A stretch of 64,000 nucleotides of DNA from Rubrivivax sp. (GTDB lineage Bacteria > Pseudomonadota > Gammaproteobacteria > Burkholderiales > Burkholderiaceae_C). The DNA lies in assembly GCA_016719535.1 (NCBI GenBank), contig JADJYX010000002.1, forward strand, positions 62,001-126,000, given 5' to 3'. Positions 10,385 to 20,870 of this stretch are shown here, one piece after another. Under the pieces are notes generated by a model, which had not been told where the DNA came from, made no database searches, and saw only the letters and a list, made by a program, of their open reading frames with translations. The position numbers were made by a program, and so were the translations under genes. The first letter of the stretch is position 1, and every line of letters starts with the position of its first letter.

Positions 10385-11704
10385 ATGAACCTGTCCTGTC
10401 GACTGTCGAGCCGCCGCTGCGGGCTCGTTGCGCGCGGCCTGCTCGCCACCGTCGTGCTGACGCTGGCCGCCTGCGCGTCATCGCCACCGGCTGATGCGCC
10501 GAATACCGGCGCCGACTCGCCGCCGCCGCCACCGGCACCCGTTGCCGCGCCGGCGCCGGCGCCGGCACCGGCGGCCGCCCCGGCACCGGCCCCGGCCGCC
10601 CCACCGCCGCCGATCCTGCCCTTCGAACAGGCGGTGCTGAGCGCCGCCAATACCCTGCTGGGCCGGGCACAACTGCCACCCAACAGCCGGCACGATGTCG
10701 TCATCGACCCGCTGATCGACGGCATGACCGGCGCCCAGACCGTCACCACGCAGGCCATGGGGGTGCGGCTCGCGCAGCTCATCAAGGACAGCTACCCGCG
10801 CTACACCGTGCAGCCCTTCAAGGCCGGCACCGTGCAACAGGGGCCGCTGGTGCTGATCGGCACCTTCACCGGCGTCAACGGCGAACGCAAGACCGAAGGC
10901 AGGCGTGAGGCCTACCGCATCTGCCTGGCGCTGGCCGACCTGAAAACCGGCAAGCTGGTCAGCAAGGGGCTGGCCTTCGCCACCCCCGACGGCGTCGATC
11001 CGTCGCCGGTGCCCTTCTTCCGCGACGCGCCGGTGTGGATGGACGACCCGGCGACCAGCGGCTATATCCGCACCTGCCAGGGCACCAAGGCCGGTGACCC
11101 GATCAACCCGGCCTATATCGACCGCATCATCACCGCGGCCACCGTCGCCGATGCCATCGAATCGTATGGCGCCGGCCGCTTTGCCGATGCGCTCAAACTG
11201 TACGAGACGGCGCTCGACAGCCCCGGCGGCGACCAGTTGCGCGTGCACACCGGGCTGTACCTCACCAACCTCAAGCTGCGTCGCATGGACGCGGCACGCA
11301 AGGCCTTTGGCGAGGTGATCGAGCGCGGGCTCGAGGCCAGGCGGCTGGGCGTGAAATTCCTGTTCCGACCCGGCACCGCGGCGATGTGGGTCGACCCCGC
11401 CGCGGGCCCGCTGCCCTACCCGATGTGGCTCAACGAGATCGCCGCGCGTGTGTCCAAGCGCCAGACCTGCCTCGAGCTCGGCGGGCATACCAGCCCGACC
11501 GGTGCCGAGCCGCTGAACCAGCGGCTGTCGCTGCTGCGCGCCGACTCGGTGCGCAAATCGATCGAAGCCATCTCGCCGGCCACGCGCAAGCGCATGGAAT
11601 CCAAGGGCTACGGCTCGACGAAGACGCTGGTCGGCAACGGTCGCGACGACCTCTCGGACGCGCTCGACCGGCGCGTCGAGCTGCAGGTCAAGGACTGCAC
11701 CTGA
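10385..11704 (+). CDS. OmpA-like outer-membrane lipoprotein
   Basis: A 439-residue lipoprotein. The signal peptide ends in the lipobox LAAC, with Cys30 as the lipidated residue, followed by a Pro/Ala repeat linker to about residue 80. The middle region (ALSAANTLLG... through RTCQGTKAGDP) has no family I can name. Residues about 355-439 resemble an OmpA/MotB peptidoglycan-binding domain (LELGGHTSPTGAEPLNQRLSLLRADSVRKS and the final DRRVELQV). A tetratricopeptide-like stretch (ADALKLYETALDSPGG...) lies before it. The preceding kinase with its periplasmic tail may be a partner; a sensor role in the cell envelope is inference. A strong bidirectional hairpin follows the stop. Confidence 0.85.
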   Translation: MNLSCRLSSRRCGLVARGLLATVVLTLAACASSPPADAPNTGADSPPPPPAPVAAPAPAPAPAAAPAPAPAAPPPPILPFEQAVLSAANTLLGRAQLPPNSRHDVVIDPLIDGMTGAQTVTTQAMGVRLAQLIKDSYPRYTVQPFKAGTVQQGPLVLIGTFTGVNGERKTEGRREAYRICLALADLKTGKLVSKGLAFATPDGVDPSPVPFFRDAPVWMDDPATSGYIRTCQGTKAGDPINPAYIDRIITAATVADAIESYGAGRFADALKLYETALDSPGGDQLRVHTGLYLTNLKLRRMDAARKAFGEVIERGLEARRLGVKFLFRPGTAAMWVDPAAGPLPYPMWLNEIAARVSKRQTCLELGGHTSPTGAEPLNQRLSLLRADSVRKSIEAISPATRKRMESKGYGSTKTLVGNGRDDLSDALDRRVELQVKDCT

Positions 11705-11708
11705 AGCG

Positions 11709-11742
11709 GCGCGCCCGGCGGGCCCGGCCCCGCCGGGCGCGC
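11709..11742. terminator. 14-bp perfect hairpin between convergent genes
   Basis: The arms at 11709-11722 and 11729-11742 are perfect inverted complements (GCGCGCCCGGCGGG) around a six-base loop. It lies four bases after the lipoprotein stop and four before the stop of the opposing acyl-CoA ligase, so it likely serves both. No long U-tract is present. Confidence 0.7.
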
Positions 11743-11746
11743 AGCC

Positions 11747-13393
<1,647 letters not shown>

Positions 13394-13471
13394 GGTGTCT
13401 CCTTGCGAAGGGATCTTGCCGCCCGCGGCGGTTCGGGGCGGATTCTGCGGCATGGCCGAAGCCCTGGTGGC

Positions 13472-13684
13472 TCAGGGTCTGGCGGCGGGCGGCGACGGGC
13501 TGCGCTCGCTCCACGGCACGCCGGCGGTGGCCCAGTCGTGGCGCGCGATGTCGAAGAACATCACGTCGACCGCATCGGCCTTGCAGTTCAGCACTTTCAT
13601 CGTGGCCTCGGTCAGGGCCTGCGCCAGTTCGCGTTTCTGTTCGGGGCTGCGGCCTTCGAAGAGTTCGACTCGGATCAGGGGCAT
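13472..13684 (-). CDS. 4-oxalocrotonate tautomerase family protein
   Basis: A 70-residue protein beginning MPLIRVELFEGRS, so the catalytic Pro1 of the 4-oxalocrotonate tautomerase superfamily would be exposed after Met removal. The length fits the small 4-OT subunits (60-75 residues). The family interconverts 2-hydroxydienoates and 2-oxo isomers in meta-cleavage pathways, but many members have unknown substrates. GGAGACACACC precedes ATG 13684. It sits between the acyl-CoA ligase and the first puuD copy on the same strand; no partner pathway is obvious. Confidence 0.85.
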   Translation of the reverse strand: MPLIRVELFEGRSPEQKRELAQALTEATMKVLNCKADAVDVMFFDIARHDWATAGVPWSERSPSPPAARP

Positions 13685-13713
13685 GGTGTGTCTCCGGTGT
13701 GGGCGCGACGAGC

Positions 13714-14910
13714 TTACCGCGGGGCCGCCCCGGCCTCGTACCAGCGCTTGATCAGCGCACGCTCGTCCTCGGTGATCTGCGTGGCGTTGTTCAGCGGCAT
13801 CAGCCTGAGCACCGCCACCTGCTGGTAGATGGCCAGCGCCTGCTGGTGGATGAGTGCGTCGTCGTGCAGCGCCACGTTCTTTTGCTGCAGCTGCGCGTTG
13901 TGGCAGACGGTGCAGCGCTGTTCGATGACGGCCCTGACCTGCGCGAACGTGGCCGGGGCGTGCGCCTGCTGCGCGGGTTGCGGCTTCGGCGCCATGGCGA
14001 CGACGAGCCCGACGAGGATGGCGCTGCCGCCGATGGCGTAGCCCCAGGGCGGACTCACGCCCTTGACATGGGCCTTGTGCCGCGCGACGAAGAAGTGCCG
14101 GATCAGCGCGCCGGCGAGCATCAGCAGCACCAGCACGATCCAGTTGTACCGGCCCTGGTACAGCCAGCCGTAGTGGTTGCTGAGCATGGCGATCAGCACC
14201 GGCAGCGTGAAATAGGTGTTGTGCACGCTGCGCTGCTTGCCGCGCTGGCCGTGGATGGGGTCGGCGCTTTGCCCGGCCATCATCGCGGCGACGACTTTCT
14301 TCTGCCCCGGGATGATCCAGAAGAAGACGTTGGCGCTCATCGCGGTGGCGATCATGGCGCCCACCAGCAAGAAGGCGGCGCGCCCGGCAAAGAGCTGGCA
14401 GGCGGCCCAGCTGGCGACGACGATGGTGGCGGTGATGGCCACGCCCACGAGCTGCTCGCCTCTCTCGCGCGGGCCCAGCACGCGGCAGATGGCGTCGTAG
14501 ACGAGCCAGAAGACCACCAGGAAGCCCAGGGCGCTGGCGCCGGCGGCCAGCGGGCTCCAGTCGAACAGGCTCTTGTCGACGAGGAAGCTGCCGGCGTTCC
14601 ACAGGTACAGCACGGTGAAGAGCGCGAAGCCGCTGAGCCAGGTGCTGTAGCTCTCCCAGTAGAACCAGTGCAGTTCGGTGTGGATCTTCTTGGGCGCCAG
14701 CATGTATTTCTGCGGGTTGTAGAAGCCCCCGCCATGCACGGCCCACAGCGCGCCGTCGACGCCCTTTTCCAGCAGGTCGGGCGATTTCGGCCGGATCAGG
14801 TGGTTGTCCAGCCAGACAAAATAGAAGCTCGAGCCCACCCACGCGATCGCCGTGATCACGTGCAGCCACCGCAGCAGCACGTTGGCCCAGTCGAGCAGGT
14901 AGGCGTCCAT
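13714..14910 (-). CDS. puuD: Urate hydroxylase PuuD, copy 1
   Basis: A 398-residue membrane-bound urate hydroxylase: an N-terminal urate oxidase domain with about eight transmembrane helices and a C-terminal class I cytochrome c domain with the haem motif CTVCH near residue 345. It oxidises urate to 5-hydroxyisourate, passing electrons through the haem rather than making peroxide. The N-terminal 130 residues are identical to the copy at 36123-37316, and about 13 substitutions are spread over the rest. This copy is away from the purine locus, between a tautomerase and peptidoglycan genes, and lacks the palindromic operator seen near copy 2. Confidence 0.93.
   Translation of the reverse strand: MDAYLLDWANVLLRWLHVITAIAWVGSSFYFVWLDNHLIRPKSPDLLEKGVDGALWAVHGGGFYNPQKYMLAPKKIHTELHWFYWESYSTWLSGFALFTVLYLWNAGSFLVDKSLFDWSPLAAGASALGFLVVFWLVYDAICRVLGPRERGEQLVGVAITATIVVASWAACQLFAGRAAFLLVGAMIATAMSANVFFWIIPGQKKVVAAMMAGQSADPIHGQRGKQRSVHNTYFTLPVLIAMLSNHYGWLYQGRYNWIVLVLLMLAGALIRHFFVARHKAHVKGVSPPWGYAIGGSAILVGLVVAMAPKPQPAQQAHAPATFAQVRAVIEQRCTVCHNAQLQQKNVALHDDALIHQQALAIYQQVAVLRLMPLNNATQITEDERALIKRWYEAGAAPR
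13727..14910 (-). repeat. 1.18-kb direct repeat, copy 1 (puuD)
   Basis: This block matches 36133-37316 at a constant offset of 22,406 bases in the same orientation. The match begins inside the last codons of puuD and stops at the start codon, so only the gene is duplicated. The 5' half is almost identical; differences gather around 14397-14440 and near the cytochrome domain. Confidence 0.9.
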
Positions 14911-14918
14911 CGCCGCAC

Positions 14919-15488
14919 CTACCAGGTGCGAACGCGGCCGGTGTCGATGTGCACGAAGCGCTCGCGCGCGTAGTAGCCCACGCCGCCGGCGCGCAGCTCG
15001 ATCGCCGCGTCGCGCAGGTCGGCCAGCGGCACGCCCGGCAGGCGCACGTCGATGGCCCGGCCGTCCATGTGCAGGCTGCGGCGCGCCACGCCACCGCCGC
15101 CGCGCTCGCGCAGGCGCTCATTGGTGTGCGGGCTGCGGTAGGCGGAGATGATCTCGAACGGTGCCTCGGCGCGCAGCCGCTGGTGCAGCCCGTGCAGCAG
15201 GTCGTACAGCTGCGGGTCCATGCGGCCGACGGCGCCGTTGTAGTGGTCGCGCAGGAAGTGGTCCAGCGTGCCCAGCACCGGCTGCAGGTAGCGGTCGTCG
15301 ACGGCGTAGGTGGTGGCCAGCCTCTCGCCGGTGTGGGTGTGCAGCAGCGACAGCGCACGCGTGCGGCCGGTTGCGGCGCGGGCCGGCGCTGCCAGCAGCG
15401 GCAGGGCCGGCGCGGCCACACAGGACACGGCGGCCACGCCTGCACGTTGCAGAAATCGGCGGCGCTCGGGTTCGGATCGGTGGGTCAT
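14919..15488 (-). CDS. mepK: MepK/YcbK-like murein endopeptidase, Tat-exported
   Basis: A 189-residue DUF882/peptidase M15 protein. The N-terminus RRRFLQRAG is a twin-arginine signal with a hydrophobic stretch ending near AAPARA. The metal-site motifs are SAYRSPHTNERLR, SLHMDGRAIDVRLPG (HxxxxxxD) and FVHIDTG. E. coli MepK cleaves the 3-3 cross-links made by L,D-transpeptidases; here it lies 26 bases behind an LdtD-like gene, the same pairing as ldtD-mepK. I chose ATG 15488; a TTG at 15506 is possible. Its stop is eight bases from puuD copy 1, so puuD may be read through from here. Confidence 0.9.
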   Translation of the reverse strand: MTHRSEPERRRFLQRAGVAAVSCVAAPALPLLAAPARAATGRTRALSLLHTHTGERLATTYAVDDRYLQPVLGTLDHFLRDHYNGAVGRMDPQLYDLLHGLHQRLRAEAPFEIISAYRSPHTNERLRERGGGGVARRSLHMDGRAIDVRLPGVPLADLRDAAIELRAGGVGYYARERFVHIDTGRVRTW

Positions 15489-15514
15489 CGGCAGCGGGTC
15501 GGGCAAGGTGGCGG

Positions 15515-17092
15515 TCAGGGGCGGGGCAGGCGCAGCGCCCGTGCCAGGTCGCGATCATGCCCGTAGATGTCGTCGAAGAAGTGCACCCGGCCCTGCTTGA
15601 CGAGCGCCGTGGCGTAGGTGATGAGCACCGGCACCGGCTGCGCCAGCACCACCGACGACGGCCCGTCGGCTGCCATGGCGGCGCGGATGCGCGCCTCGTC
15701 CCAGCCGGGCAGGCCCTGCAGCGCGAAGTCGGCCAGCGCCACCGGCTGTTCGAGGCGGATGCAGCCGTGGCTGAAGTCGCGCCGCGCGCGCTCGAACAGC
15801 TGCACCGCGGGCGTGTGGTGCAGGTAGATCGCCTGCCGGTTGGGCAGGACGAACTTGATGTCGCCCAGCGCATTGCGCGGCCCGGGCCGCTGGCGGATGC
15901 GCAAGGCCCCGGCCAGCACCGCCTGCAGCTTGGCCTCGGTCAGCACGGGGTCGGCGGCGCCACCGGCACCGACGAATTCGAAGCCCTCGCGTGCCCAGTG
16001 AGCGGGATCGCGCCGCAGGCGCGGCACCAGTTCCTGGCGCGCGATCGAGGCCGGCACGTTCCAGTAGGGCTTGAATTCGATCGAGCGCAGGTCCTCGTGC
16101 ATCAGCGGCGTGCGCGTATCCAGCGACTGGCCGACGATGACCTTCATCTGCGTTCGCACCGCGATGCGATCGCCTTCCACCTCGTAGGCGCGCAGCACGA
16201 ATTCCGGGATGTTGACGACGATCAGGCGCGGCGCCTGGCGCAGCGGCGTCCAGCGCAGCCGCTCCAGCGCCAGTTGCAGCTGCTGGACGCGCTGCGCCGG
16301 CGGCACGTTCAGCGCGGCCAGCGTGGCGCGGCCGATCACGCCGTCGTCGTGCAGGCCATGGCGGCGCTGGAAGGCCTGCACGGCTGCAACCAGGGCGCCG
16401 TCGTAGACCGCATCGCCCCCTGGCAGGACCAGCGCCTCACCCGCAGCCAGGTCGCCCAGCGCCAGCAGCCGTGCCGCCAGCAGCGGCAAGCCCGGCCAGG
16501 GCTGGCCGGGTACCAGCGAGCGCACACGCGCCCCGGCCGACAGCGGCAGCGCCGGCCAGGGCAGGCGCCAGGCCGGGTGATCGACCAGCGCCCGGTGGCG
16601 CGCCAGCGCCTCGCGCAGCCGCTCGTACTGGGGCAGCGGTGGCACGGCCGCGCGCACCGCCGGCGACAGGTCGCCCAGCACCGCGGCGGCGCGCAGTGCG
16701 GCGGCGGCGTCGAAGGGGTCGCGGGTGGCGCTGGCCCGCGCGGATGCCGGCGCTGCAGGCGGCGGCACGCGGCCGTCATGCAGGTCCTGCAGGTAGCGCC
16801 GCATCGCCGCGGACAGCGGCGCCAGCGCGTCGGGCGCCAGCGGCTGCGCCTGCGATGCGCGCTGCAGCGACGGCAGGCCGTAGTCGCGCGCGTCCAGGCC
16901 ATGGCTGGGGGCATCGGCCAGCAGCGCCAGCGCCGACAGCGCCAGCGGCGTCGGACGGCCGGCGTCGACCCACAGCGGCTCGTCCGCCCACGCCGCCGGG
17001 GCCAGCATCGGCAGCGCCAGCAGCCACGAGCCGGCGCGCAACCGGGCGGCCGCCATCCATCGAACGGCAAATTCCATCACTGCGTGCAGCAT
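15515..17092 (-). CDS. ldtD: L,D-transpeptidase, LdtD/YcbB type
   Basis: A 525-residue exported murein L,D-transpeptidase that forms 3-3 cross-links in peptidoglycan. A signal peptide covers about the first 36 residues (ending AWA-DE). A peptidoglycan-binding helix region lies near 240-280 (VQAFQRRHGLHDDGVIGRATLAALN), and the YkuD catalytic domain follows with the active-site motif SHGCIRL (Cys nucleophile, His and Arg present). YLHHTPA precedes it. Length fits YcbB (~600) more than the short YkuD enzymes. ATG 17092 was taken; ATG 17077 is an alternative. The mepK-like gene follows. Confidence 0.92.
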   Translation of the reverse strand: MLHAVMEFAVRWMAAARLRAGSWLLALPMLAPAAWADEPLWVDAGRPTPLALSALALLADAPSHGLDARDYGLPSLQRASQAQPLAPDALAPLSAAMRRYLQDLHDGRVPPPAAPASARASATRDPFDAAAALRAAAVLGDLSPAVRAAVPPLPQYERLREALARHRALVDHPAWRLPWPALPLSAGARVRSLVPGQPWPGLPLLAARLLALGDLAAGEALVLPGGDAVYDGALVAAVQAFQRRHGLHDDGVIGRATLAALNVPPAQRVQQLQLALERLRWTPLRQAPRLIVVNIPEFVLRAYEVEGDRIAVRTQMKVIVGQSLDTRTPLMHEDLRSIEFKPYWNVPASIARQELVPRLRRDPAHWAREGFEFVGAGGAADPVLTEAKLQAVLAGALRIRQRPGPRNALGDIKFVLPNRQAIYLHHTPAVQLFERARRDFSHGCIRLEQPVALADFALQGLPGWDEARIRAAMAADGPSSVVLAQPVPVLITYATALVKQGRVHFFDDIYGHDRDLARALRLPRP

Positions 17093-17170
17093 AGGCGATC
17101 ACCACCGCGGCGACCTGGCGCTTGACCGCGATCAATCACGCCGGCCCGGCGCCGGCCCACAGTGGATGCC

Positions 17171-18742
17171 ATGATCACACCCGACACCGCGACCGACCCG
17201 GCCGCCGCCGCCGAGCGGGTGGCCGCCTTGCGCCGCCGCCTGCAGGTGCGGCATGGCGAGGTGCCGCTGATCGAGACCCACATCTCCTGGGTGCTGCTGG
17301 CCGGCGACCATGCCTACAAGCTGAAGAAGCCGGTGCGCTTCGGCTTTCTGGACTTCTCGACGCCGGTGCTGCGGCGGCACTTCTGCGCCGAAGAGGTGCG
17401 GCTCAACCGCCGCCTGGCGCCGGCGCTGTACCTGGGCGTGGTGCCGGTGCATGAAGGCCGCGGCGGGCCGTCGCTGCACGGCCGCGGGCCGGTGGTGGAC
17501 CATGCGGTGAAGATGCACCGCATGGCGCCGCACTCGCTGGCCAGCGAGCGGCTGGCCCAGGGCCGGCTGACGGCGCAGGACCTGAAACGCTTCGGCACCC
17601 GGCTGGCGGCCTTCCACGCCCAGGCCGCGGTGGCGCCGGCCGCCAGCGGCTATGGCAGCCCGGCGCGCATCCGCGACGACGCGCTGCAGGCCGTCGACCG
17701 CCTGGCCACACTGGCCGAGCCCGCCGCCTGCGCGCGGCTGCGCCCCTGGTTCGAGCGCCAGGCGGGGGCGCTGGCCCCGCGCTGGCAGGCCCGCCTGGCC
17801 GCCGGCCGCGTGCGCGAAGGGCATGGCGACCTGCACCTGGACAACGTCGTCTTGCAGAACCACGACGTCACCGCCTTCGACTGCATCGAATTCGACCCCG
17901 CGCTGCGCTGGATCGACGTCGTCAGCGACGCCGGCTTCCTGCTGATGGACCTGCTGGCCCATGGCCGCGGCGACCTCGGCTTTGCCTTCCTCGACGCCTG
18001 GCTGGAGGCCAGCGGCGACCACGACGGGCTGGCGGTGCTGCGCTTCTACCTCGTCTACCGCGCGGTGGTGCGCGCGCTGGTGACCACGCTGCGCGGCGGC
18101 CCCGCGCCCGGCGCGCCCGACGCCGCCGCCTACCTGGCCCTGGCCGAAGGGCTGATCGCCCGGCCGGCGCCGGCGCTGCTGATCACGCAGGGGCTGCCGG
18201 CTGCGGGCAAGACGCGGCTGACCCAGTTGCTGCTGCAGCGCGCCGGCGCGGTGCGGCTGCGCTCCGACGTCGAGCGCAAGCGGCTGGCCGGACTGGCCCC
18301 GCTGGCCGATTCGCGCGCAGCACGACCCGATGGCGACCTCTATGCCGAGGCCGCCACCGAAGCCACCTATGCCCGGCTGAATGCGCTCGCGCGCCAGGCC
18401 CTGACCGCCGGCTGGCCGGTGATCGTCGACGCCGCCTTCTTGCGGCGTGATCAGCGCGAGGCCTTCCGCGCGCTGGCCGCCGGGGCCGGCGTGCGCTTTG
18501 CCATCCTCGATTGCCAGGCGCCGATGGCGGTGCTGCGACAACGCATCGCCGAACGACGAGCGCGCGGCGACGATGCCTCCGAGGCCGATCCGTCGGTGCT
18601 GGAGCTGCTGGCCGCGCGCCAGCAGCCGCTGGCCGACGACGAACGCGCGCACGCCATCGCCGTGCGCACCGACGAGGCGGTGGACGTCGACGCGCTGCTC
18701 AGCGCGTGGCGGGGCCGCCCACCGGCCGGCCCTCCCCGGTGA
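17171..18742 (+). CDS. Aminoglycoside phosphotransferase-like / P-loop kinase fusion
   Basis: A 523-residue two-domain protein. Residues 1-320 resemble the APH/choline kinase fold (COG2187 type) with GHGDLHLDNVVL as the catalytic loop and DCIEFDPALRWID as the metal-binding stretch. Residues 330-523 are an AAA/zeta-type P-loop kinase (COG0645) with ITQGLPAAGKTRLTQ and a second motif LRSDVERKRLAGL. Such fusions are common in proteobacteria, but their substrate is not established. ATG 17171 was preferred to GTG 17162. The 3' end overlaps the opposing CBS-protein gene by 44 bases. Confidence 0.85.
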   Translation: MITPDTATDPAAAAERVAALRRRLQVRHGEVPLIETHISWVLLAGDHAYKLKKPVRFGFLDFSTPVLRRHFCAEEVRLNRRLAPALYLGVVPVHEGRGGPSLHGRGPVVDHAVKMHRMAPHSLASERLAQGRLTAQDLKRFGTRLAAFHAQAAVAPAASGYGSPARIRDDALQAVDRLATLAEPAACARLRPWFERQAGALAPRWQARLAAGRVREGHGDLHLDNVVLQNHDVTAFDCIEFDPALRWIDVVSDAGFLLMDLLAHGRGDLGFAFLDAWLEASGDHDGLAVLRFYLVYRAVVRALVTTLRGGPAPGAPDAAAYLALAEGLIARPAPALLITQGLPAAGKTRLTQLLLQRAGAVRLRSDVERKRLAGLAPLADSRAARPDGDLYAEAATEATYARLNALARQALTAGWPVIVDAAFLRRDQREAFRALAAGAGVRFAILDCQAPMAVLRQRIAERRARGDDASEADPSVLELLAARQQPLADDERAHAIAVRTDEAVDVDALLSAWRGRPPAGPPR

Positions 18743-19253
18743 GTCCCCAGCCCGCGGTGCCGACCGATGGCACGCGCACCTTGGCCACCGCCGGTGCGGC
18801 CAGCGCGCCCCGTTCGGTGGCTTCGCGCTCGAGGTTCTTGCGCAGCACCTCGGCCAGGCCGGCAAGCGGCGCCACGCAGGCCTGCAGCAGGTCGTCGAAG
18901 GACACCAGGCCGAGCAGGTGGCCTTCGGCATCGTGCACCAGCAGGCGGCGCACGCCGGCGGCCTGCATGCGGGCCACCGCGTCGGCCAGGTCGGCGTCGG
19001 CGCCGGCGCTGACCAGCGCCCCGCCGGCCAGCCGGCCGACCGGCACCTGGGCCACGTCGCCGCCGCGCGCCAGCACCTCGATCGCCAGGTCGCGGTCGGT
19101 GACGATGCCGGCCACCAGCGTGCCTTCCGGCCGCGGCTCGACGATGACCAGCGCACCCACATGCTGCTCGCGCATCAGCTGCGCGGCGCGTTGCAGGGTC
19201 TGATCGGCATCGATGGTGACGAGGGGACGTTGGCACAGCGACTGCAGCTTCAT
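18699..19253 (-). CDS. Two-CBS-domain protein
   Basis: A 184-residue soluble protein made of a tandem CBS pair: residues 1-58 (LVTIDADQTLQRAAQLMREQHVGALVIV... GIVTDRDLAIEVLA) and about 70-125 (ADLADAVARMQAAGVRRLLVHDAEGHLLGLVSFDDLL). CBS pairs bind adenine nucleotides or NAD and usually regulate a partner, but none is coded here. The C-terminal 45 residues are unstructured. ATG 19253 starts the first CBS motif; a longer in-frame start would add a low-complexity leader. Its last 44 bases overlap the end of the convergent kinase fusion. Confidence 0.88.
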   Translation of the reverse strand: MKLQSLCQRPLVTIDADQTLQRAAQLMREQHVGALVIVEPRPEGTLVAGIVTDRDLAIEVLARGGDVAQVPVGRLAGGALVSAGADADLADAVARMQAAGVRRLLVHDAEGHLLGLVSFDDLLQACVAPLAGLAEVLRKNLEREATERGALAAPAVAKVRVPSVGTAGWGLTGEGRPVGGPATR

Positions 19254-19451
19254 GGTCGGACTCCGGCTGGAAGCGCCAATGGTCGCGCGCGGCATGCCGG
19301 CGACCTTGTGGGCGATCAAGGGTGCGGGCCTCGGGCAGGCGCCGGGCGCGGCGCGAGGCCCTGGGTGCGGGGCGTCCGCCCGGGTCGTTAGACTGGGCAC
19401 GACCGGCCGCCGCGGCCGTTCACCCGTCCAACCCCCCACCGAGCACCCCGC

Positions 19452-20267
19452 ATGAAACCGCTACACAGCACAACCGCGCGCGCCGCGCGCTGGTTCGGCA
19501 TCACCGTCATCGCCGCGGCACTGGTCGCCTGCGGCACCACACCCAGCGCGCCGCGCTTTCAGGGCGAAACGCCCGCCTCGCTGCTGTGGGTGGGCAACAG
19601 CTTCTTCTATTTCAACAACAGCATGCACGGCCACCTGGGCGGCCTGCTCAACGCCGGCGGCTTGCGCGGCATCCGGCAGACCTCGGTCACCATCAGCGGC
19701 GCCGGGCTGGACTGGCACGACATGGCGTCGCACTTCAGGCCCGGCACCGGCATGGCGCGCTACAGCTTCACGCCGACCAACGACGTCGCCTTCAACCAGT
19801 TTCAGCGCGCCTACGACATGGTGCTGATGATGGACTGCAGCCAGTGCCCCATCCACCCCAAGCTGCAGCAGGCCTTCCACGACACCGCCAAGGCGCATGC
19901 CGGCGCGGCGCGCCAGGCGGGCGCCGAGCCGGCGCTGTTCCTGAGCTGGGCCTACCAGGACCAGCCGCAGATGACGCAGCGGCTGGCCGACGAATACCTG
20001 AAGGCGGGCCGCGCCAACGGCATGCGCGTGGTGCCGGCCGGCCCGGCCTTCGCAGCGTCGATCGCCCGGCGGCCGGACGTCAACCTCTACGCGCCCGACA
20101 AGCGCCACCCCAGCCTGGCCGGCACCTACCTCGGCGCCGCGGTGGTGATGGCCAGCCTGTTCAAGAAGTCACCCGTGGGCAATACCTATACCGCCGGGCT
20201 GGCGCCCGATGTGGCCTTGCACCTGCAGACCGTGGCCTGGGAGACGGTGCAGTCGTTCAAGCCCTGA
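19452..20267 (+). CDS. SGNH-hydrolase-like lipoprotein
   Basis: A 271-residue lipoprotein with a signal peptide ending LVAC (lipidated Cys near residue 26). The mature part shows features of the SGNH/GDSL hydrolase fold: an N-terminal block LLWVGNSFFYFNNSM (Gly-Asn-Ser in place of GDS) and a C-terminal APDKRHPSLAGTYL that could supply the Asp and His of the catalytic dyad. A short CSQCP motif lies mid-protein. The substrate is unknown. It stands alone, convergent with the small gene at 20289. Confidence 0.75.
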   Translation: MKPLHSTTARAARWFGITVIAAALVACGTTPSAPRFQGETPASLLWVGNSFFYFNNSMHGHLGGLLNAGGLRGIRQTSVTISGAGLDWHDMASHFRPGTGMARYSFTPTNDVAFNQFQRAYDMVLMMDCSQCPIHPKLQQAFHDTAKAHAGAARQAGAEPALFLSWAYQDQPQMTQRLADEYLKAGRANGMRVVPAGPAFAASIARRPDVNLYAPDKRHPSLAGTYLGAAVVMASLFKKSPVGNTYTAGLAPDVALHLQTVAWETVQSFKP

Positions 20268-20288
20268 CCGCCGCGTGGGCGCGCGGGC

Positions 20289-20576
20289 TCAGCGCTCGTA
20301 GACGAAGCCGGGCGCAGGCGGCTGGACCTGCGCCATGCGGGCATTGGCGACGATGCCGTCGGCCAGCACGATGACGCTGCCGGCGGCCGTCACGCGCTGG
20401 AGATCGCGCGCCGCTGCCGGCGCAGTCCCCTTGAGGTCGACGCCCGCGGTGCGCGTGGGCGCCGGCTCGCGGGCCGGCGCCGCCGCAGCGGAGGACGCCG
20501 GCGCCGTTTGCGCAACGGCCGGCGCGGCCAGCACGGCGCAGCCGACAAGGCTCAGGATCGACAGGCAGTTCTTCAT
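20289..20576 (-). CDS. Small exported hypothetical protein
   Basis: A 95-residue protein starting at ATG 20576 after a GGGGAT site. It has a typical signal peptide (MKNCLSILSLVGCAVLAAPAVAQ). The mature region is about 70 residues, rich in Ala and Pro, with a short ordered segment GSVIVLADGIVANARMAQVQ. I do not recognise a family. It is convergent with the SGNH-like lipoprotein gene, 21 bases between stops. Confidence 0.6.
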   Translation of the reverse strand: MKNCLSILSLVGCAVLAAPAVAQTAPASSAAAAPAREPAPTRTAGVDLKGTAPAAARDLQRVTAAGSVIVLADGIVANARMAQVQPPAPGFVYER

Positions 20577-20754
20577 GGCATCCCCGGCAGCAGTCGCGGG
20601 CCCGGAAATCGGGCCCCACCTCTCCTGCCATGTCGGCAGCCAGCCCCGGCACTTGAGCCACGGCCCGGCCGCCTCGACGATGCGGGCGTGACAAGCTGCA
20701 CGGCGCTGGCAGGCCCGGCGTGCGGACCGCCCACCCCACCCGCCTTGTGCAGAT

Positions 20755-20792
20755 CGCCAGCCAGCGCTGCCGGAACGCCAGCCGGCGCTGCC
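20755..20792. repeat. 17-bp direct repeat with 21-bp period upstream of the cyclodeaminase gene
   Basis: CGCCAGCC(A/G)GCGCTGCC occurs at 20755-20771 and 20776-20792, identical except one base. The 21-base period equals two helical turns, so both would face the same side of DNA. It lies about 80 bases before ATG 20871, in the 294-base gap between divergent genes that otherwise shows nothing. Confidence 0.5.
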
Positions 20793-20870
20793 AAAGGCGA
20801 CAGGCTTGGCGCTTCTTCCTGACGCAGGGTCTCGCGACACTGGCAGCCATCGACACCGAAGAGGCCCGCC

